DNA of 64,000 bases. It comes from Bradyrhizobium jicamae. Its GTDB lineage: Bacteria; Pseudomonadota; Alphaproteobacteria; Rhizobiales; Xanthobacteraceae. The notes beneath the pieces were generated by a model. It worked only from the letters and a program-made list of their open reading frames with translations. It was not told the DNA's origin and searched no databases. Location of the stretch: NCBI RefSeq assembly GCF_018130215.1, contig NZ_JAFCKQ010000006.1, forward strand, positions 178,987-242,986. The letters are read 5' to 3'. The translations under genes and the position numbers were made by a program. Positions 25,343 through 34,902 of this stretch are shown here, one piece after another (position 1 is the first letter of the stretch; each line of letters starts with the position of its first letter).

Positions 25343-26554
25343 TTGGAAAGAACACTAGCTGAAAACGCTGAGGGGAATTTGCCACGAAGCTTCGACGGCC
25401 TTCGCGTGCTCGATTTTTCGACCACGATCGCCGGACCTCATTGCACGCGGATGCTGGCCGACATGGGCGCGGAGGTGATCAAGATCGAGACAGCCGAGGG
25501 CGAGACGATGCGCACCCGCCCGCCGTTGCGCAACGGCTGCTCGACGGCCTTCGGCCAGCTCAATGTCGGCAAGCAAAGTCTCGTGCTCGACCTGAAGTCC
25601 GCCGAGGGTGTCGAGGCGGTACGTCGGCTGATCGCGACCGCCGACGTGCTGGTCGAGAATTTTCGTCCCGGCGTGATGCGGCGGCTCAGGCTCGACTACG
25701 CCTCCATCAGCGACATCAATCCGAAGCTGGTCTACTGCTCGATCTCCGGCTACGGCCAGACCGGCCCGTCGGCGGAATTGCCGGCCTATGCGCCGGTCAT
25801 CCATGCCGCCTCGGGCTACGAGATGGCGCATCTGGCCTATCAGCCGGGCCGCAGCCGGCCAGACTATTGCGGCATCTACCATGCCGACGTGCTGACCGGT
25901 GTCTACGCGTTCGGTGCGATCTCCGCCGCGCTCTATCAGCGCAGTGCAAGCGGCAAGGGACAGCACATCGATGTCTCGATGCTGGAATCGATGCTGAGCC
26001 TGACCCTCAACGAGGTGCAATGGTCGCAATTCGAGGTGTCGCCGCCGCAGCGCCCGATGTTCGGCCCGATCGGGACCATCGACGGCTACGTGATGGTGGC
26101 GATCGCGAGCGAGAAGACGTTCCAGAGCCTGATGCAGGTGATCGGCCGTCCCGAATGGATTGCCGACCCGCGATTTGCGAAATATGCCGACCGGCGGGAG
26201 AACTGGGCCGGCCTGATGGATGGCGTCGAAGGCTGGTCGCGCGCGATCTCTACGGAAGCCGGCCTTGCCGCGCTCAACGAGCAGGGCGTGCCGTCGTCGG
26301 CCTACCGCACCGTGCGCGAGGCGCTCGCCGACCCGCAGATCGCGCATCGCGGCGCGCTGGCCGAGGTCGAGGACGGCGGCGGCAGCTTCAAGGTGCTCAA
26401 TTTGCCGTTCCGGATGTCCGGCGCGAGGGTCGCAGCCGCCCCGCGGATGTCGACGCTCGGCCAGCACACGCTGTCCTACCTCAAGGAGATCGGCCTTTCC
26501 GCGGATGAGATTGCGCGCTTCTCGGCGCAGGCGCCGAAATCTGCGCGCGGCTAG
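25343..26554 (+). CDS. CaiB/BaiF-type (family III) CoA transferase
   Basis: 403 aa. It transfers CoA between carboxylic acids through a mixed anhydride on an aspartate. The N-terminal DGLRVLDFSTTIAGPHCTRM matches the family start, GAEVIKIE is the conserved strand, and the catalytic Asp lies in IYHADVLTGVYA near residue 180. The C-terminus has the usual GAR...LGQHT pattern. The TTG start is supported by GGAGGGAGCC directly upstream. It is 111 bp before the ABC importer operon on the same strand, which could supply its acid substrate; that link is inference. Confidence 0.86.
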   Translation: MERTLAENAEGNLPRSFDGLRVLDFSTTIAGPHCTRMLADMGAEVIKIETAEGETMRTRPPLRNGCSTAFGQLNVGKQSLVLDLKSAEGVEAVRRLIATADVLVENFRPGVMRRLRLDYASISDINPKLVYCSISGYGQTGPSAELPAYAPVIHAASGYEMAHLAYQPGRSRPDYCGIYHADVLTGVYAFGAISAALYQRSASGKGQHIDVSMLESMLSLTLNEVQWSQFEVSPPQRPMFGPIGTIDGYVMVAIASEKTFQSLMQVIGRPEWIADPRFAKYADRRENWAGLMDGVEGWSRAISTEAGLAALNEQGVPSSAYRTVREALADPQIAHRGALAEVEDGGGSFKVLNLPFRMSGARVAAAPRMSTLGQHTLSYLKEIGLSADEIARFSAQAPKSARG

Positions 26555-26665
26555 CCCTGCCGCCTTTCATCCTTCTTACGGTCTTGCCGTGCGCGGCGAT
26601 TCCGGACAATCTCCCCCGCCACACGATCCGGAACACCGGACGTCGCGCAGCTGGAGGGAACATCG

Positions 26666-28207
26666 ATGAGGCCGGTCAACCGCGCATATGCGCTTGCGCG
26701 TTTATTTCTTGTTGCGGGATTTGGTGTGGCGGCGTCGGCGATGCCGGCCAGCGCGCAGAAGCAGGGCGGTACACTGACTGTCGGCCAGGAGCTGGATATT
26801 CCCGGCTTCGATCCGCTCAAGGTGGGCGTCTACGACACTTCGGCCAACACCGCCGCGGCCGCGATCTTCGATACGCTGACCACGCTCGACGACAAGGGGG
26901 AGGTGCAGCCGAAGCTTGCGCTGTCGTGGTCCCACTCCGACGACTTCAAGACCTGGACCATCAAGCTGCGGCCCGGCGTCAAATTCCACGACGGCACGCC
27001 GTTCAATGCGCAGGCGGTGAAGGAGAACTTCGACCGCCAGAAGGATCCCAACAACAAGTGCCGCTGCGCCTTCTACATCACGAGCATCATCAGTGTGCAG
27101 ACCACTGACGATCTCACCGTGGTCTACAATTTCAGCGACCCGTCGGTGAACTTCCCCGCAACGCAGACCATTCAAAGCTCCAACAACGTGATGCAGTCGC
27201 CGACCGCCTGGAAGACCAAGGGCGACGACTACAACCGCAATCCGGTCGGCACAGGTCCCTACATCCTGAAATCGTGGACCGCCGGCGACCGCATGGTGCT
27301 GGAGAAAAATCCGGACTACTGGGACAAGGGCAAGCCCTATCTCGATCGCATCATCCTCAAGCCGCTGCCGGATGCGCAGTCGCGTTTCGCCAGCCTGCAA
27401 TCGGGCGAGGCCGATGTGATCTGGGACGACGAATACGACGCCGACAACATCATGAAGGCGAAGAAGGACCCGAACCTCTCGGTCAACAGCTATGCCGGCT
27501 CGGGCGCGCAGGTCTATGCCTTCAACACCAAGACCCCGCCGTTCGACGACGTTCGCGTGCGTCAGGCGCTGGTGATGGCGCTCGACCGCAAGAAGATCTC
27601 GCAGGCGATCACCAACGGCCTGGCGCGGCCCGCCACCAATCCCTACGGCGACGGCTCCTGGGTCAAGTGCAAGGACGACGGCGCGCTGCCGGAGGATGCC
27701 GAAAAGGCCAAGGCGCTGATCAAGGACTACGGCAAGCCGGTCGACTTCAAGATGATCGTGTCGGCGACGCCGCGCGGACGCACCGTCGGCCAGGTCCTGC
27801 AGCAGGTCTGGAAGCGGGTCGGCGCCAATATGGAGATCGAGCAGGTCGACCAGGCCACCATCGTACCGCGCGCCTTCATGCGCCAGTTCCAGCTGACGCC
27901 CTGGCGCATCGTCGATCTGGCCGATCCCGACCCGCAGATGTACGCGAACTTCCACACCGGCAGCCCGGTGGCGCTGGCCAACTACTCCAATCCCGAACTG
28001 GATCATCTGCTGGAGCATGCGCGGACGACCGCCGACGTGGCCAAGCGCACCGAGGATTACTGCGCGATCAGCCGCCTGATCAACAAGGAGGCGATCTGGT
28101 TCTGGACCTTCCAGAACACCTACTACTCCATCTCGAACGCCAAGGTGAAGGGTGTGCCGAAGATGTTCAACGGAGTGCTGGACGTTTCCGCCGCCTGGAA
28201 GGAATAG
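26666..28207 (+). CDS. ABC transporter substrate-binding protein, family 5 (peptide/nickel/opine type)
   Basis: 513 aa periplasmic binding protein with a Sec signal (ALARLFLVAGFGVAASAM..., cleaved after SAQ). The SBP family 5 fold is shown by KLRPGVKFHDGTPFNAQAVKENFDR near residue 105 and DVRVRQALVMALDR near 300, with NPVGTGPYILKSW between. It delivers peptides, opines or similar cargo to the permeases encoded just downstream (6-bp gap). Cys pairs in KCRC (near 131) are uncommon in the family. The substrate cannot be fixed from sequence. Confidence 0.88.
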   Translation: MRPVNRAYALARLFLVAGFGVAASAMPASAQKQGGTLTVGQELDIPGFDPLKVGVYDTSANTAAAAIFDTLTTLDDKGEVQPKLALSWSHSDDFKTWTIKLRPGVKFHDGTPFNAQAVKENFDRQKDPNNKCRCAFYITSIISVQTTDDLTVVYNFSDPSVNFPATQTIQSSNNVMQSPTAWKTKGDDYNRNPVGTGPYILKSWTAGDRMVLEKNPDYWDKGKPYLDRIILKPLPDAQSRFASLQSGEADVIWDDEYDADNIMKAKKDPNLSVNSYAGSGAQVYAFNTKTPPFDDVRVRQALVMALDRKKISQAITNGLARPATNPYGDGSWVKCKDDGALPEDAEKAKALIKDYGKPVDFKMIVSATPRGRTVGQVLQQVWKRVGANMEIEQVDQATIVPRAFMRQFQLTPWRIVDLADPDPQMYANFHTGSPVALANYSNPELDHLLEHARTTADVAKRTEDYCAISRLINKEAIWFWTFQNTYYSISNAKVKGVPKMFNGVLDVSAAWKE

Positions 28208-28213
28208 CGTTTC

Positions 28214-29164
28214 ATGCTGTTCTTCGTCGCGCGAAAGCTCCTGTACATCGTACCGGTGCTGATCGCGGTCTCGATCCTGACCTTCGTGATCGCGTCCCTG
28301 TTGCCTGGTGATCTCGCCTACGTGATCCTCGGCGACCAGGCGACGCCCGAGAAGGTCGCGGCACTTCGTCATGACATGGGGCTCGATGAGCCGATCTGGC
28401 TGCGCTACTTCGGCTGGCTCTGGCACATCCTGCAGGGCGATTTCGGACGGTCCTTCCGCACCGGGCAGACCGTGCTGGACGCCGTCAGCGAACGCATCCC
28501 GGTCTCGTTCGAACTGATGATGCTTGCCGAGCTGATCGGGCTCGCGATCGGCGTGCCGCTCGCGATCGCCTGCGCGGCGAAGGCCGGAAGCGCCTTCGAT
28601 CGCTTCGTGACCAGCTCGGCCTTCGGCATGCTGTCGGTGCCGACCTTCCTGTCCGCGATCCTGCTGATCTACCTGTTCGCGGTCGAGCTGCACTGGCTGC
28701 CTGCGACCGGCTATGTGCCGATCGCCGAGGATCCGATCGCCAACCTTCGCTTCATGGTGTTGCCGGCGCTGACGCTGGCGCTGGCGGAATGGCCGGGCAT
28801 CATGCGGGTGCTGCGCTCCGACATGATCGCGGCCCTGCAGGAGGACTACATCGCGCTCGCCAAGGCCAAGGGCCTGAAGCCATCGCGCATCCTGTTCGTG
28901 CATGCGTTGAAACCATCGTCGCTGACGCTCGTCACCATCACCGGAATCAATATCGGCCGCCTGATCGGTGGCGCGGTCATCGTCGAGACGATCTTCGCGC
29001 TGCCGGGGATCGGCCGTCTCCTGGTCGGCGCGATCTACACCCGCGATCTCATCATCCTGCAGGGCGTGGTGCTGCTGGTTGCCGCGGGATTCGTGATCAT
29101 GAATTTCATCGTCGACATGCTCTACGCCGTCCTCGACCCAAGGATCCGCCATGGCCACGCTTGA
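28214..29164 (+). CDS. ABC transporter permease, DppB type
   Basis: 316 aa inner-membrane permease. The first helix (KLLYIVPVLIAVSILTFVI) and the periplasmic loop with LPGD are DppB hallmarks; the EAA-type loop that contacts the ATPases is at EDYIALAKAKGLKPSRILFVHALK near residue 218. Its stop overlaps the start of the next permease by 14 bp, indicating translational coupling. It partners with the DppC-like protein as a heterodimer. Confidence 0.9.
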   Translation: MLFFVARKLLYIVPVLIAVSILTFVIASLLPGDLAYVILGDQATPEKVAALRHDMGLDEPIWLRYFGWLWHILQGDFGRSFRTGQTVLDAVSERIPVSFELMMLAELIGLAIGVPLAIACAAKAGSAFDRFVTSSAFGMLSVPTFLSAILLIYLFAVELHWLPATGYVPIAEDPIANLRFMVLPALTLALAEWPGIMRVLRSDMIAALQEDYIALAKAKGLKPSRILFVHALKPSSLTLVTITGINIGRLIGGAVIVETIFALPGIGRLLVGAIYTRDLIILQGVVLLVAAGFVIMNFIVDMLYAVLDPRIRHGHA

Positions 29165-30023
29165 GCTCAACCTCGCGGAAGAGGCCGGCTCGGCACCGGT
29201 GCGGCGTGCAGGCCGGCTGGGCGTGCTGTTCTGGATCGCGATCGGCTGGATGGCGCTGGTGTTCGCGGTCGCCATCTTCGCCGACCTGCTGCCTCTGCCG
29301 TCTCCGACCGACATGGACATGCTGGAGCGGCGCGGACCGATCTCTGTCGAGCATTGGCTCGGCACCGACGGCCTCGGCCGCGACGAACTGGCGCGGCTGA
29401 TCTACGGTGCGCGGATCTCGCTGATCGTCGGCCTCTGCGGCCCGGTGATCGGCGTCGTCGTCGGCGGCGCGCTCGGCATGCTGGCGGGCTATTTCCGCGG
29501 CCGATTCGAGTCGCTGGTGGTCGGCAGCATGGACGTGCTGCTGGCATTCCCGCCGCTGATCCTGGCGCTGGCGGTGACTGCCTATCTCGGCCAGTCGATC
29601 TTCAACCTGACCTGCATCCTCGGCGTGCTCGGCATTCCCGCCTTCATGCGGGTGGCGCGCGCCGCAACGCTGTCGCTGGCGCGGCGCGAATTCGTCATCG
29701 CCGCACAGGCGCTCGGCGCAACCCACACGCGCATCCTGCTGCGCGAGCTGCTGCCGAATGTGCTGCTGCCGCTGCTCGCCTTCTTCCTGCTCGGCGTCGC
29801 TGTCACCATCGTGGCGGAGGGCGCGCTGTCCTTCCTCGGCCTCGGCGTGCCGCCGCCGATCTCGAGCTGGGGCAGCATGATCGGGGAGGGACGCGAGAGC
29901 CTCGACGTCGCTCCGCGCCTTGCCTTCCTCCCGGCGGCCGCGATGTTCCTGACCGTGCTCGCCTTCAACCTCGTGGGCGACACCATCCGCGCGCTGACCG
30001 ATCCCAGGCAGGGTGCGCTGTGA
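29151..30023 (+). CDS. ABC transporter permease, DppC type
   Basis: 290 aa with an N-terminal oligopeptide-permease leader region (~residues 1-50), then the BPD_transp_1 domain. HWLGTDGLGRDELARLIYGARISL near 66 is the DppC signature, and the coupling loop is ARREFVIAAQALGATHTRILLRELLPN near 180. It overlaps dppB-like (14 bp) upstream and the ATPase gene (GTGA, 4 bp) downstream. Confidence 0.9.
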   Translation: MATLELNLAEEAGSAPVRRAGRLGVLFWIAIGWMALVFAVAIFADLLPLPSPTDMDMLERRGPISVEHWLGTDGLGRDELARLIYGARISLIVGLCGPVIGVVVGGALGMLAGYFRGRFESLVVGSMDVLLAFPPLILALAVTAYLGQSIFNLTCILGVLGIPAFMRVARAATLSLARREFVIAAQALGATHTRILLRELLPNVLLPLLAFFLLGVAVTIVAEGALSFLGLGVPPPISSWGSMIGEGRESLDVAPRLAFLPAAAMFLTVLAFNLVGDTIRALTDPRQGAL

Positions 30024-31008
30024 GCGGCGTCCTGCTTTCGGTGGAAGATGCGCTGGTCGAGCTGCCGACCCCGCGGGGCAATCTGCGTGCCGTCGACCAT
30101 GTCGATCTGACCGTCGATGCCGGCCGCACGCTCGGCATCGTCGGCGAATCCGGCTGCGGCAAGACGATGCTGTCGCGGGCTATCCTGCAGCTGTTGCCGA
30201 AAAAGGCCCGGCTGTCCGGACGGGTGATGTTCGACGGACAGGATCTCACAAGGCTGTCGCCGGAGAAATTGCGCAAGCTGCGCGGTCGCTCGCTTGCGGT
30301 CGTGTTCCAGGACCCGATGACCTCGCTCAATCCGGTGCTGACCATCGGCACGCAGCTGATCGAGACCATCCAGGAGCATCTCGCGCTCGATCTGGCGGAA
30401 GCCAGGAAGCGCAGCGTCGAACTGCTGGCGGCAGTCGGCATTCCGGCGCCCGAGCAGCGGCTCGCGCAATATCCGCACCAGCTTTCCGGCGGCATGCGCC
30501 AACGCGTGGCGATCGCAGTGGCGCTGTCCTGCGAGCCGAAGCTCCTGATCGCGGACGAGCCGACCACCGCACTCGACGTCACGATCCAGGCCCAGATCCT
30601 CGATCTCCTGGCGCGAGAGCAGCGCCGCCGCCACATGGCGATGATCATCATCACGCATGATCTCGGCGTGGTGGCCGGCCGCACCGACGAGGTCGCGGTG
30701 ATGTACGCCGGACGCGTGGTCGAGCGCGCCCCGACGCCGGCGTTGTTCAAGCAGATGCGGATGCCCTATACCGAGGCGCTGCTCGCCGCGCTGCCCAAGC
30801 TCGACGCCGCGCCGCATACGCCGCTGCCGGCAATCTCCGGGCGGCCGCCCGATCCGACCCGGCCGCTCAAGGGCTGCTCATTCGCGCCGCGCTGCCGCTA
30901 TGCGGCCGGCCGCTGCAACACTGACAAACCGGTCCTGAGCAGGGCGGAGACGGCGGAGCATCTGTACGCCTGCTTCCATCCGATCGAGACGACCGCGAGC
31001 GGGAGGGC

Positions 31009-31012
<4 letters not shown>
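30020..31012 (+). CDS. ABC transporter ATP-binding protein, DppD type
   Basis: 330 aa ATPase. Walker A is GESGCGKTM near residue 42, the signature LSGGMRQR near 155, Walker B LLIADEPTTALD near 177, and the C-terminal oligopeptide ABC domain contains CSFAPRCRYAAGRCN, a Cys-rich [4Fe-4S]-type motif. The GTG start is inferred from the GTGA overlap with the previous stop; the same frame is open upstream but runs inside the permease gene. Confidence 0.88.
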
Positions 31013-31977
<965 letters not shown>

Positions 31978-31994
31978 ATACCGGAGCGAATTGC

Positions 31995-32019
31995 ATGGCC
32001 GTTCACTCGAAACGGCCAT
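31995..32019 (+). terminator. Hairpin after the ABC importer operon
   Basis: ATGGCCGTT (31995-32003) pairs with AACGGCCAT (32011-32019) across a 7-base loop, 18 bases past the last stop codon. The T-run is weak (GAGTGTTTG), so efficiency is uncertain. Confidence 0.5.
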
Positions 32020-32091
32020 CATGAGTGTTTGTCCCGGGCGGGCGGGCGTGGCAAGGTCGGCCGCAAGAACAAGGCTTTCGGGAGAACAGCG

Positions 32092-33162
32092 ATGAAGAGT
32101 TTCCAGGTTGTCGATTTCAACGCACCGCTGAAGGAAGTCGATCATCCGACGCCGCAGCCGTCCGGCACCCAGGTGCTGATCAGGGTCAAGGCCGCCGGCG
32201 TCTGTCACAGCGACCTGCACATCTGGGAGGGCGGCTACGATCTCGGTCATGGCCGCAAGCCGCTGTCGCTGAAGGACCGCGGCGTGTCGCTGCCACGCAC
32301 GATGGGGCACGAGACGGTCGGCGAGGTGGTGGCGTTCGGGCCCGACGTGACGGAGGCCGACAAGGCCGGTCTCAAGGCCGGCGACGTTGCGCTGGCCTAT
32401 CCTTGGCTCGGCTGCGGCAAATGCCCGACCTGTCTTGCCGGCGACGAGAACATGTGCGCGATCAAGCCGAATGCACTCGGCGTCTACTGCGACGGCGGCT
32501 ACGCCGATCACATGACGGTGCCGCATCCGAAGTACCTGCTGAACCTGAAAGGGCTCGATCCGGTCACCGCGGCGCCGTACGCCTGCTCCGGTGTCACCAC
32601 CTACAGTGCGCTGAAGAAGGTCGAGAAGGATTTTGCCACCCCGATCGTGATCTTCGGCGCCGGCGGCCTCGGCCTGATGGCGCTGTCGCTCTTGAAAGCG
32701 ATGGGCGGCAAGGGCGCCATCGTCGTCGATATCGACGCCAGGAAGCGCGAAGCCGCTGAAGCCGCCGGTGCGCTCGCGACCGTCGATGGCAAGGCGCCGG
32801 ATGCGCTGGAGCAGCTGATGAAGAAGGCCGGCCAGCCGATCCGCGCCGCGATCGATCTCGTCGGCAATGCGCAGACCTCGCAGCTCGGCTTCGACTGCCT
32901 GACCAAGGGCGGCAAGCTCGTGATCGTCGGCCTGTTCGGCGGCGGCGCAACCTGGGCGCTGCCGCTGATCCCGATCAAGGCCGTCACCATCCAGGGCAGC
33001 TATGTCGGCAATCTGCGCGAGACGCAGGAGCTGCTCGATCTCGTGCGCGAAAAGAAGATTCCGGCAATTCCGGTCACTCCGATGCCTCTGGCCAAGGCGA
33101 ACGAGGCGCTGGTCAATTTGCAGAAGGGCCAGCTCGTCGGGCGCGCCGTGCTGACGCCGTAA
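32092..33162 (+). CDS. Zinc-dependent alcohol dehydrogenase
   Basis: 356 aa medium-chain dehydrogenase/reductase. Catalytic zinc ligands: Cys38 (GVCHSD), His73 (GHE), and a third later ligand; structural zinc Cys108, Cys111, Cys114 and Cys122. The NAD(P) motif GAGGLGLMA is near residue 188. It oxidises alcohols or reduces aldehydes in the cytosol. The ATG has GGAG eight bases upstream. The insertion around residues 48-66 (GYDLGHGRKPLSLKDRG) before GHE is longer than in classical enzymes and typical of a subgroup of alphaproteobacterial ADHs. Confidence 0.87.
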   Translation: MKSFQVVDFNAPLKEVDHPTPQPSGTQVLIRVKAAGVCHSDLHIWEGGYDLGHGRKPLSLKDRGVSLPRTMGHETVGEVVAFGPDVTEADKAGLKAGDVALAYPWLGCGKCPTCLAGDENMCAIKPNALGVYCDGGYADHMTVPHPKYLLNLKGLDPVTAAPYACSGVTTYSALKKVEKDFATPIVIFGAGGLGLMALSLLKAMGGKGAIVVDIDARKREAAEAAGALATVDGKAPDALEQLMKKAGQPIRAAIDLVGNAQTSQLGFDCLTKGGKLVIVGLFGGGATWALPLIPIKAVTIQGSYVGNLRETQELLDLVREKKIPAIPVTPMPLAKANEALVNLQKGQLVGRAVLTP

Positions 33163-33173
33163 CCTATGTTTTT

Positions 33174-33248
33174 GTCATTCCGGGGCGCGAAGCGAACCCG
33201 GAATCTCGAGATTCCGGGTTCGATGCCAGCGCATCGACCCGGAATGAC
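33174..33248. repeat. Palindromic intergenic element with a perfect 28-bp inner palindrome
   Basis: The outer arms GTCATTCCGGG (33174-33184) and CCCGGAATGAC (33238-33248) are exact reverse complements. Inside, GAACCCGGAATCTC (33194-33207) is followed with no loop by its exact complement (33208-33221), and GATGC/GCATC form a further small stem. The element fills the gap between the dehydrogenase and isopropylmalate-like genes. It resembles REP-like sequences I recall as common in Bradyrhizobium. Confidence 0.75.
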
Positions 33249-33270
33249 TTTTTGACATTCGGAGATCCCC

Positions 33271-34353
33271 ATGTCCGCCAACAACGCCCTTCACATCGCC
33301 GTCCTCGGCGGCGACGGCATCGGCCCCGAGGTGATGGCGCCGGCGCTCGAAGTGCTGCGCAGGATCGAGGCGACGACCGATCTCAGATTCCGCTTCACCG
33401 AGGCGCCGGCCGGCGCGGGCCATTACAAGGAAACCGGCAAGTCGATGCCGGAGAGCACGATCCGGCTGTGCGAGGAAGCCGACGCGATCCTGCTCGGCGC
33501 CTGCGGCCTGCCGTCGGTGCGCTACCCCGACAACACCGAAATCGCGCCGCAGATCGAATTGCGCATGATTTTCGATCTCTATGCCGGCGTCCGTCCGGCG
33601 CGGCTGATTCCCGGCGTGCCGAGCTCCATTGTCGGCGCCGACCAGAAGGGCATCGACCTCGTCGTCATCAGGGAATCCACCGAGGGCCTGTTCGCTTCGA
33701 TGGGCAAGGGCGTCGTCACCGACAGCGAGGCGCGCGAGACCATGGTGATCACGCGGCACACCTCGGAGCGCTTGTTCGAATTCTCGTTCCGGCTCGCCGA
33801 ACGCCGCAAGGCGCGCGGCCGCGCGGGCGGCGGGCTGACCTGCGTCGACAAGGCCAACGTGTTCAAGGCCTTTGCGTTCTTCCGTGCGATCTTCGACGAG
33901 ACGGCAACGCGCCATTCCGGCGTCAAGGCCGATCACCTCTATATCGACGCCGCCGCGGCTGCGCTGGTGAAGCGCCCGTGGGACTTCGACGTCATGGTGA
34001 CCGAGAACATGTTCGGCGACATCCTGTCCGACCTCACCGCCGGCCTGATCGGCGGCATGGGGATGGCGCCGTCGGCCGACATCGGCGACCGCTATGCGGT
34101 GTTCCAGCCATGCCACGGCACCGCGCCCGACATCATGGGGCAGGGCAAGGCGAATCCGACCGCGATGATACTCTCGACCGCAATGATGCTGGACTGGCTC
34201 GCCGACAAGCACGGCCTGGACAGTGCCACCGAGGCCGGTCAACGCATCGAGCGCGCGGTGGACAAGGTCTATGCCGATGGCATCAAGCCGTTCGAGTTCG
34301 GCGGCAGCAACGGCACCGCCGATGTCACCAGGGCGGTGCTGGCGGCGCTGTAG
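33271..34353 (+). CDS. Isocitrate/isopropylmalate dehydrogenase family protein
   Basis: 360 aa, NAD- and Mg2+-dependent beta-decarboxylating dehydrogenase fold. LGGDGIGPEV at the N-terminus, the substrate loop region with DLVVIRESTEGLF near residue 128, and the metal-binding MVTENMFGDILSDLTAGLIGGMG near 240 with paired Asp residues are all present. The pattern ...VRPARLIPG... and RESTEGLFASMG resembles tartrate dehydrogenase and homoisocitrate/3-isopropylmalate homologues rather than LeuB proper. The exact hydroxy-acid substrate is undecided. GGAG upstream of ATG. Confidence 0.85.
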   Translation: MSANNALHIAVLGGDGIGPEVMAPALEVLRRIEATTDLRFRFTEAPAGAGHYKETGKSMPESTIRLCEEADAILLGACGLPSVRYPDNTEIAPQIELRMIFDLYAGVRPARLIPGVPSSIVGADQKGIDLVVIRESTEGLFASMGKGVVTDSEARETMVITRHTSERLFEFSFRLAERRKARGRAGGGLTCVDKANVFKAFAFFRAIFDETATRHSGVKADHLYIDAAAAALVKRPWDFDVMVTENMFGDILSDLTAGLIGGMGMAPSADIGDRYAVFQPCHGTAPDIMGQGKANPTAMILSTAMMLDWLADKHGLDSATEAGQRIERAVDKVYADGIKPFEFGGSNGTADVTRAVLAAL

Positions 34354-34359
34354 CGAGAT

Positions 34360-34379
34360 GAGGGGGCCGAAGCCCCCTC
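34360..34379. terminator. GC-rich hairpin between convergent genes
   Basis: GAGGGGGC (34360-34367) and GCCCCCTC (34372-34379) form a perfect 8-bp stem closed by a CGAA loop. It lies directly after the dehydrogenase stop and before the 3' end of the minus-strand His-rich gene. Confidence 0.6.
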
Positions 34380-34400
34380 GCTGATCGCCATGATCGTCCT

Positions 34401-34727
34401 TCAGCGGTGGTGTCCACCATGATGCCCGCCACCATGATGTCCGCCATGATGGTGCGGCCCCTGATAGTAATGGCGCTGCTGGTAGTGTGGACGGTGATGC
34501 CAGCCATGATGACGCGGTCCGTAGTAGCCATACGCGCCGTACGCGCCCGGACGCCAGCGGCAATTGCCGAAGGGATCGCAGACGTAGCGCACCTGCGCGA
34601 TATCGGACGTGTCGCCCGTGACGTGTCCGGCCAGCGGCAGACCGTTCGGCATCGCCGCGGCGGCGCCGGACATCACCGCTGCGCCTCCCAAGGCGGCCAG
34701 TCCGATAAGGGCAAGCTTGATATTCAT
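34401..34727 (-). CDS. Small exported His/Gly/Tyr-rich protein
   Basis: 108 aa. A Sec signal peptide (MNIKLALIGLAALGGAAVMSG, cleaved near AAA) is followed by a short region with a Cys pair (CDPFGNC near residue 50), then a low-complexity tail made of His, Gly, Tyr and Pro (HHGWHHRPHYQQRHYYQ and repeated HHGG). The tail could bind Ni, Cu or Zn ions in the periplasm or outside. Such short GYGY/HH proteins are common, unassigned proteins of rhizobia. Not recognised as a named family. Confidence 0.7.
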   Translation of the reverse strand: MNIKLALIGLAALGGAAVMSGAAAAMPNGLPLAGHVTGDTSDIAQVRYVCDPFGNCRWRPGAYGAYGYYGPRHHGWHHRPHYQQRHYYQGPHHHGGHHGGGHHGGHHR

Positions 34728-34902
34728 CGAGTTCTCCTGGTTGAAGTCTGAAAACGTCCAAGCAGTCGCGTGGTTGCTGCGACAAAAAGACGGGCCCGTG
34801 CACGTGGCGTGACGGACCCCGGTTCAACGCAGGAAATGCGGAGTTCTGAAGATCGCTTCTGGCGACAATTGGCCGCGCGACAGAATGGCGAAGCGATCGC
34901 GT

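Noticed and set aside
26702..29365. Long minus-strand frame opposite the ABC importer genes
   Set aside because: The plus-strand binding-protein and permease genes have strong family motifs and operon overlaps; the antisense frame is His/Arg/Asp-rich noise.
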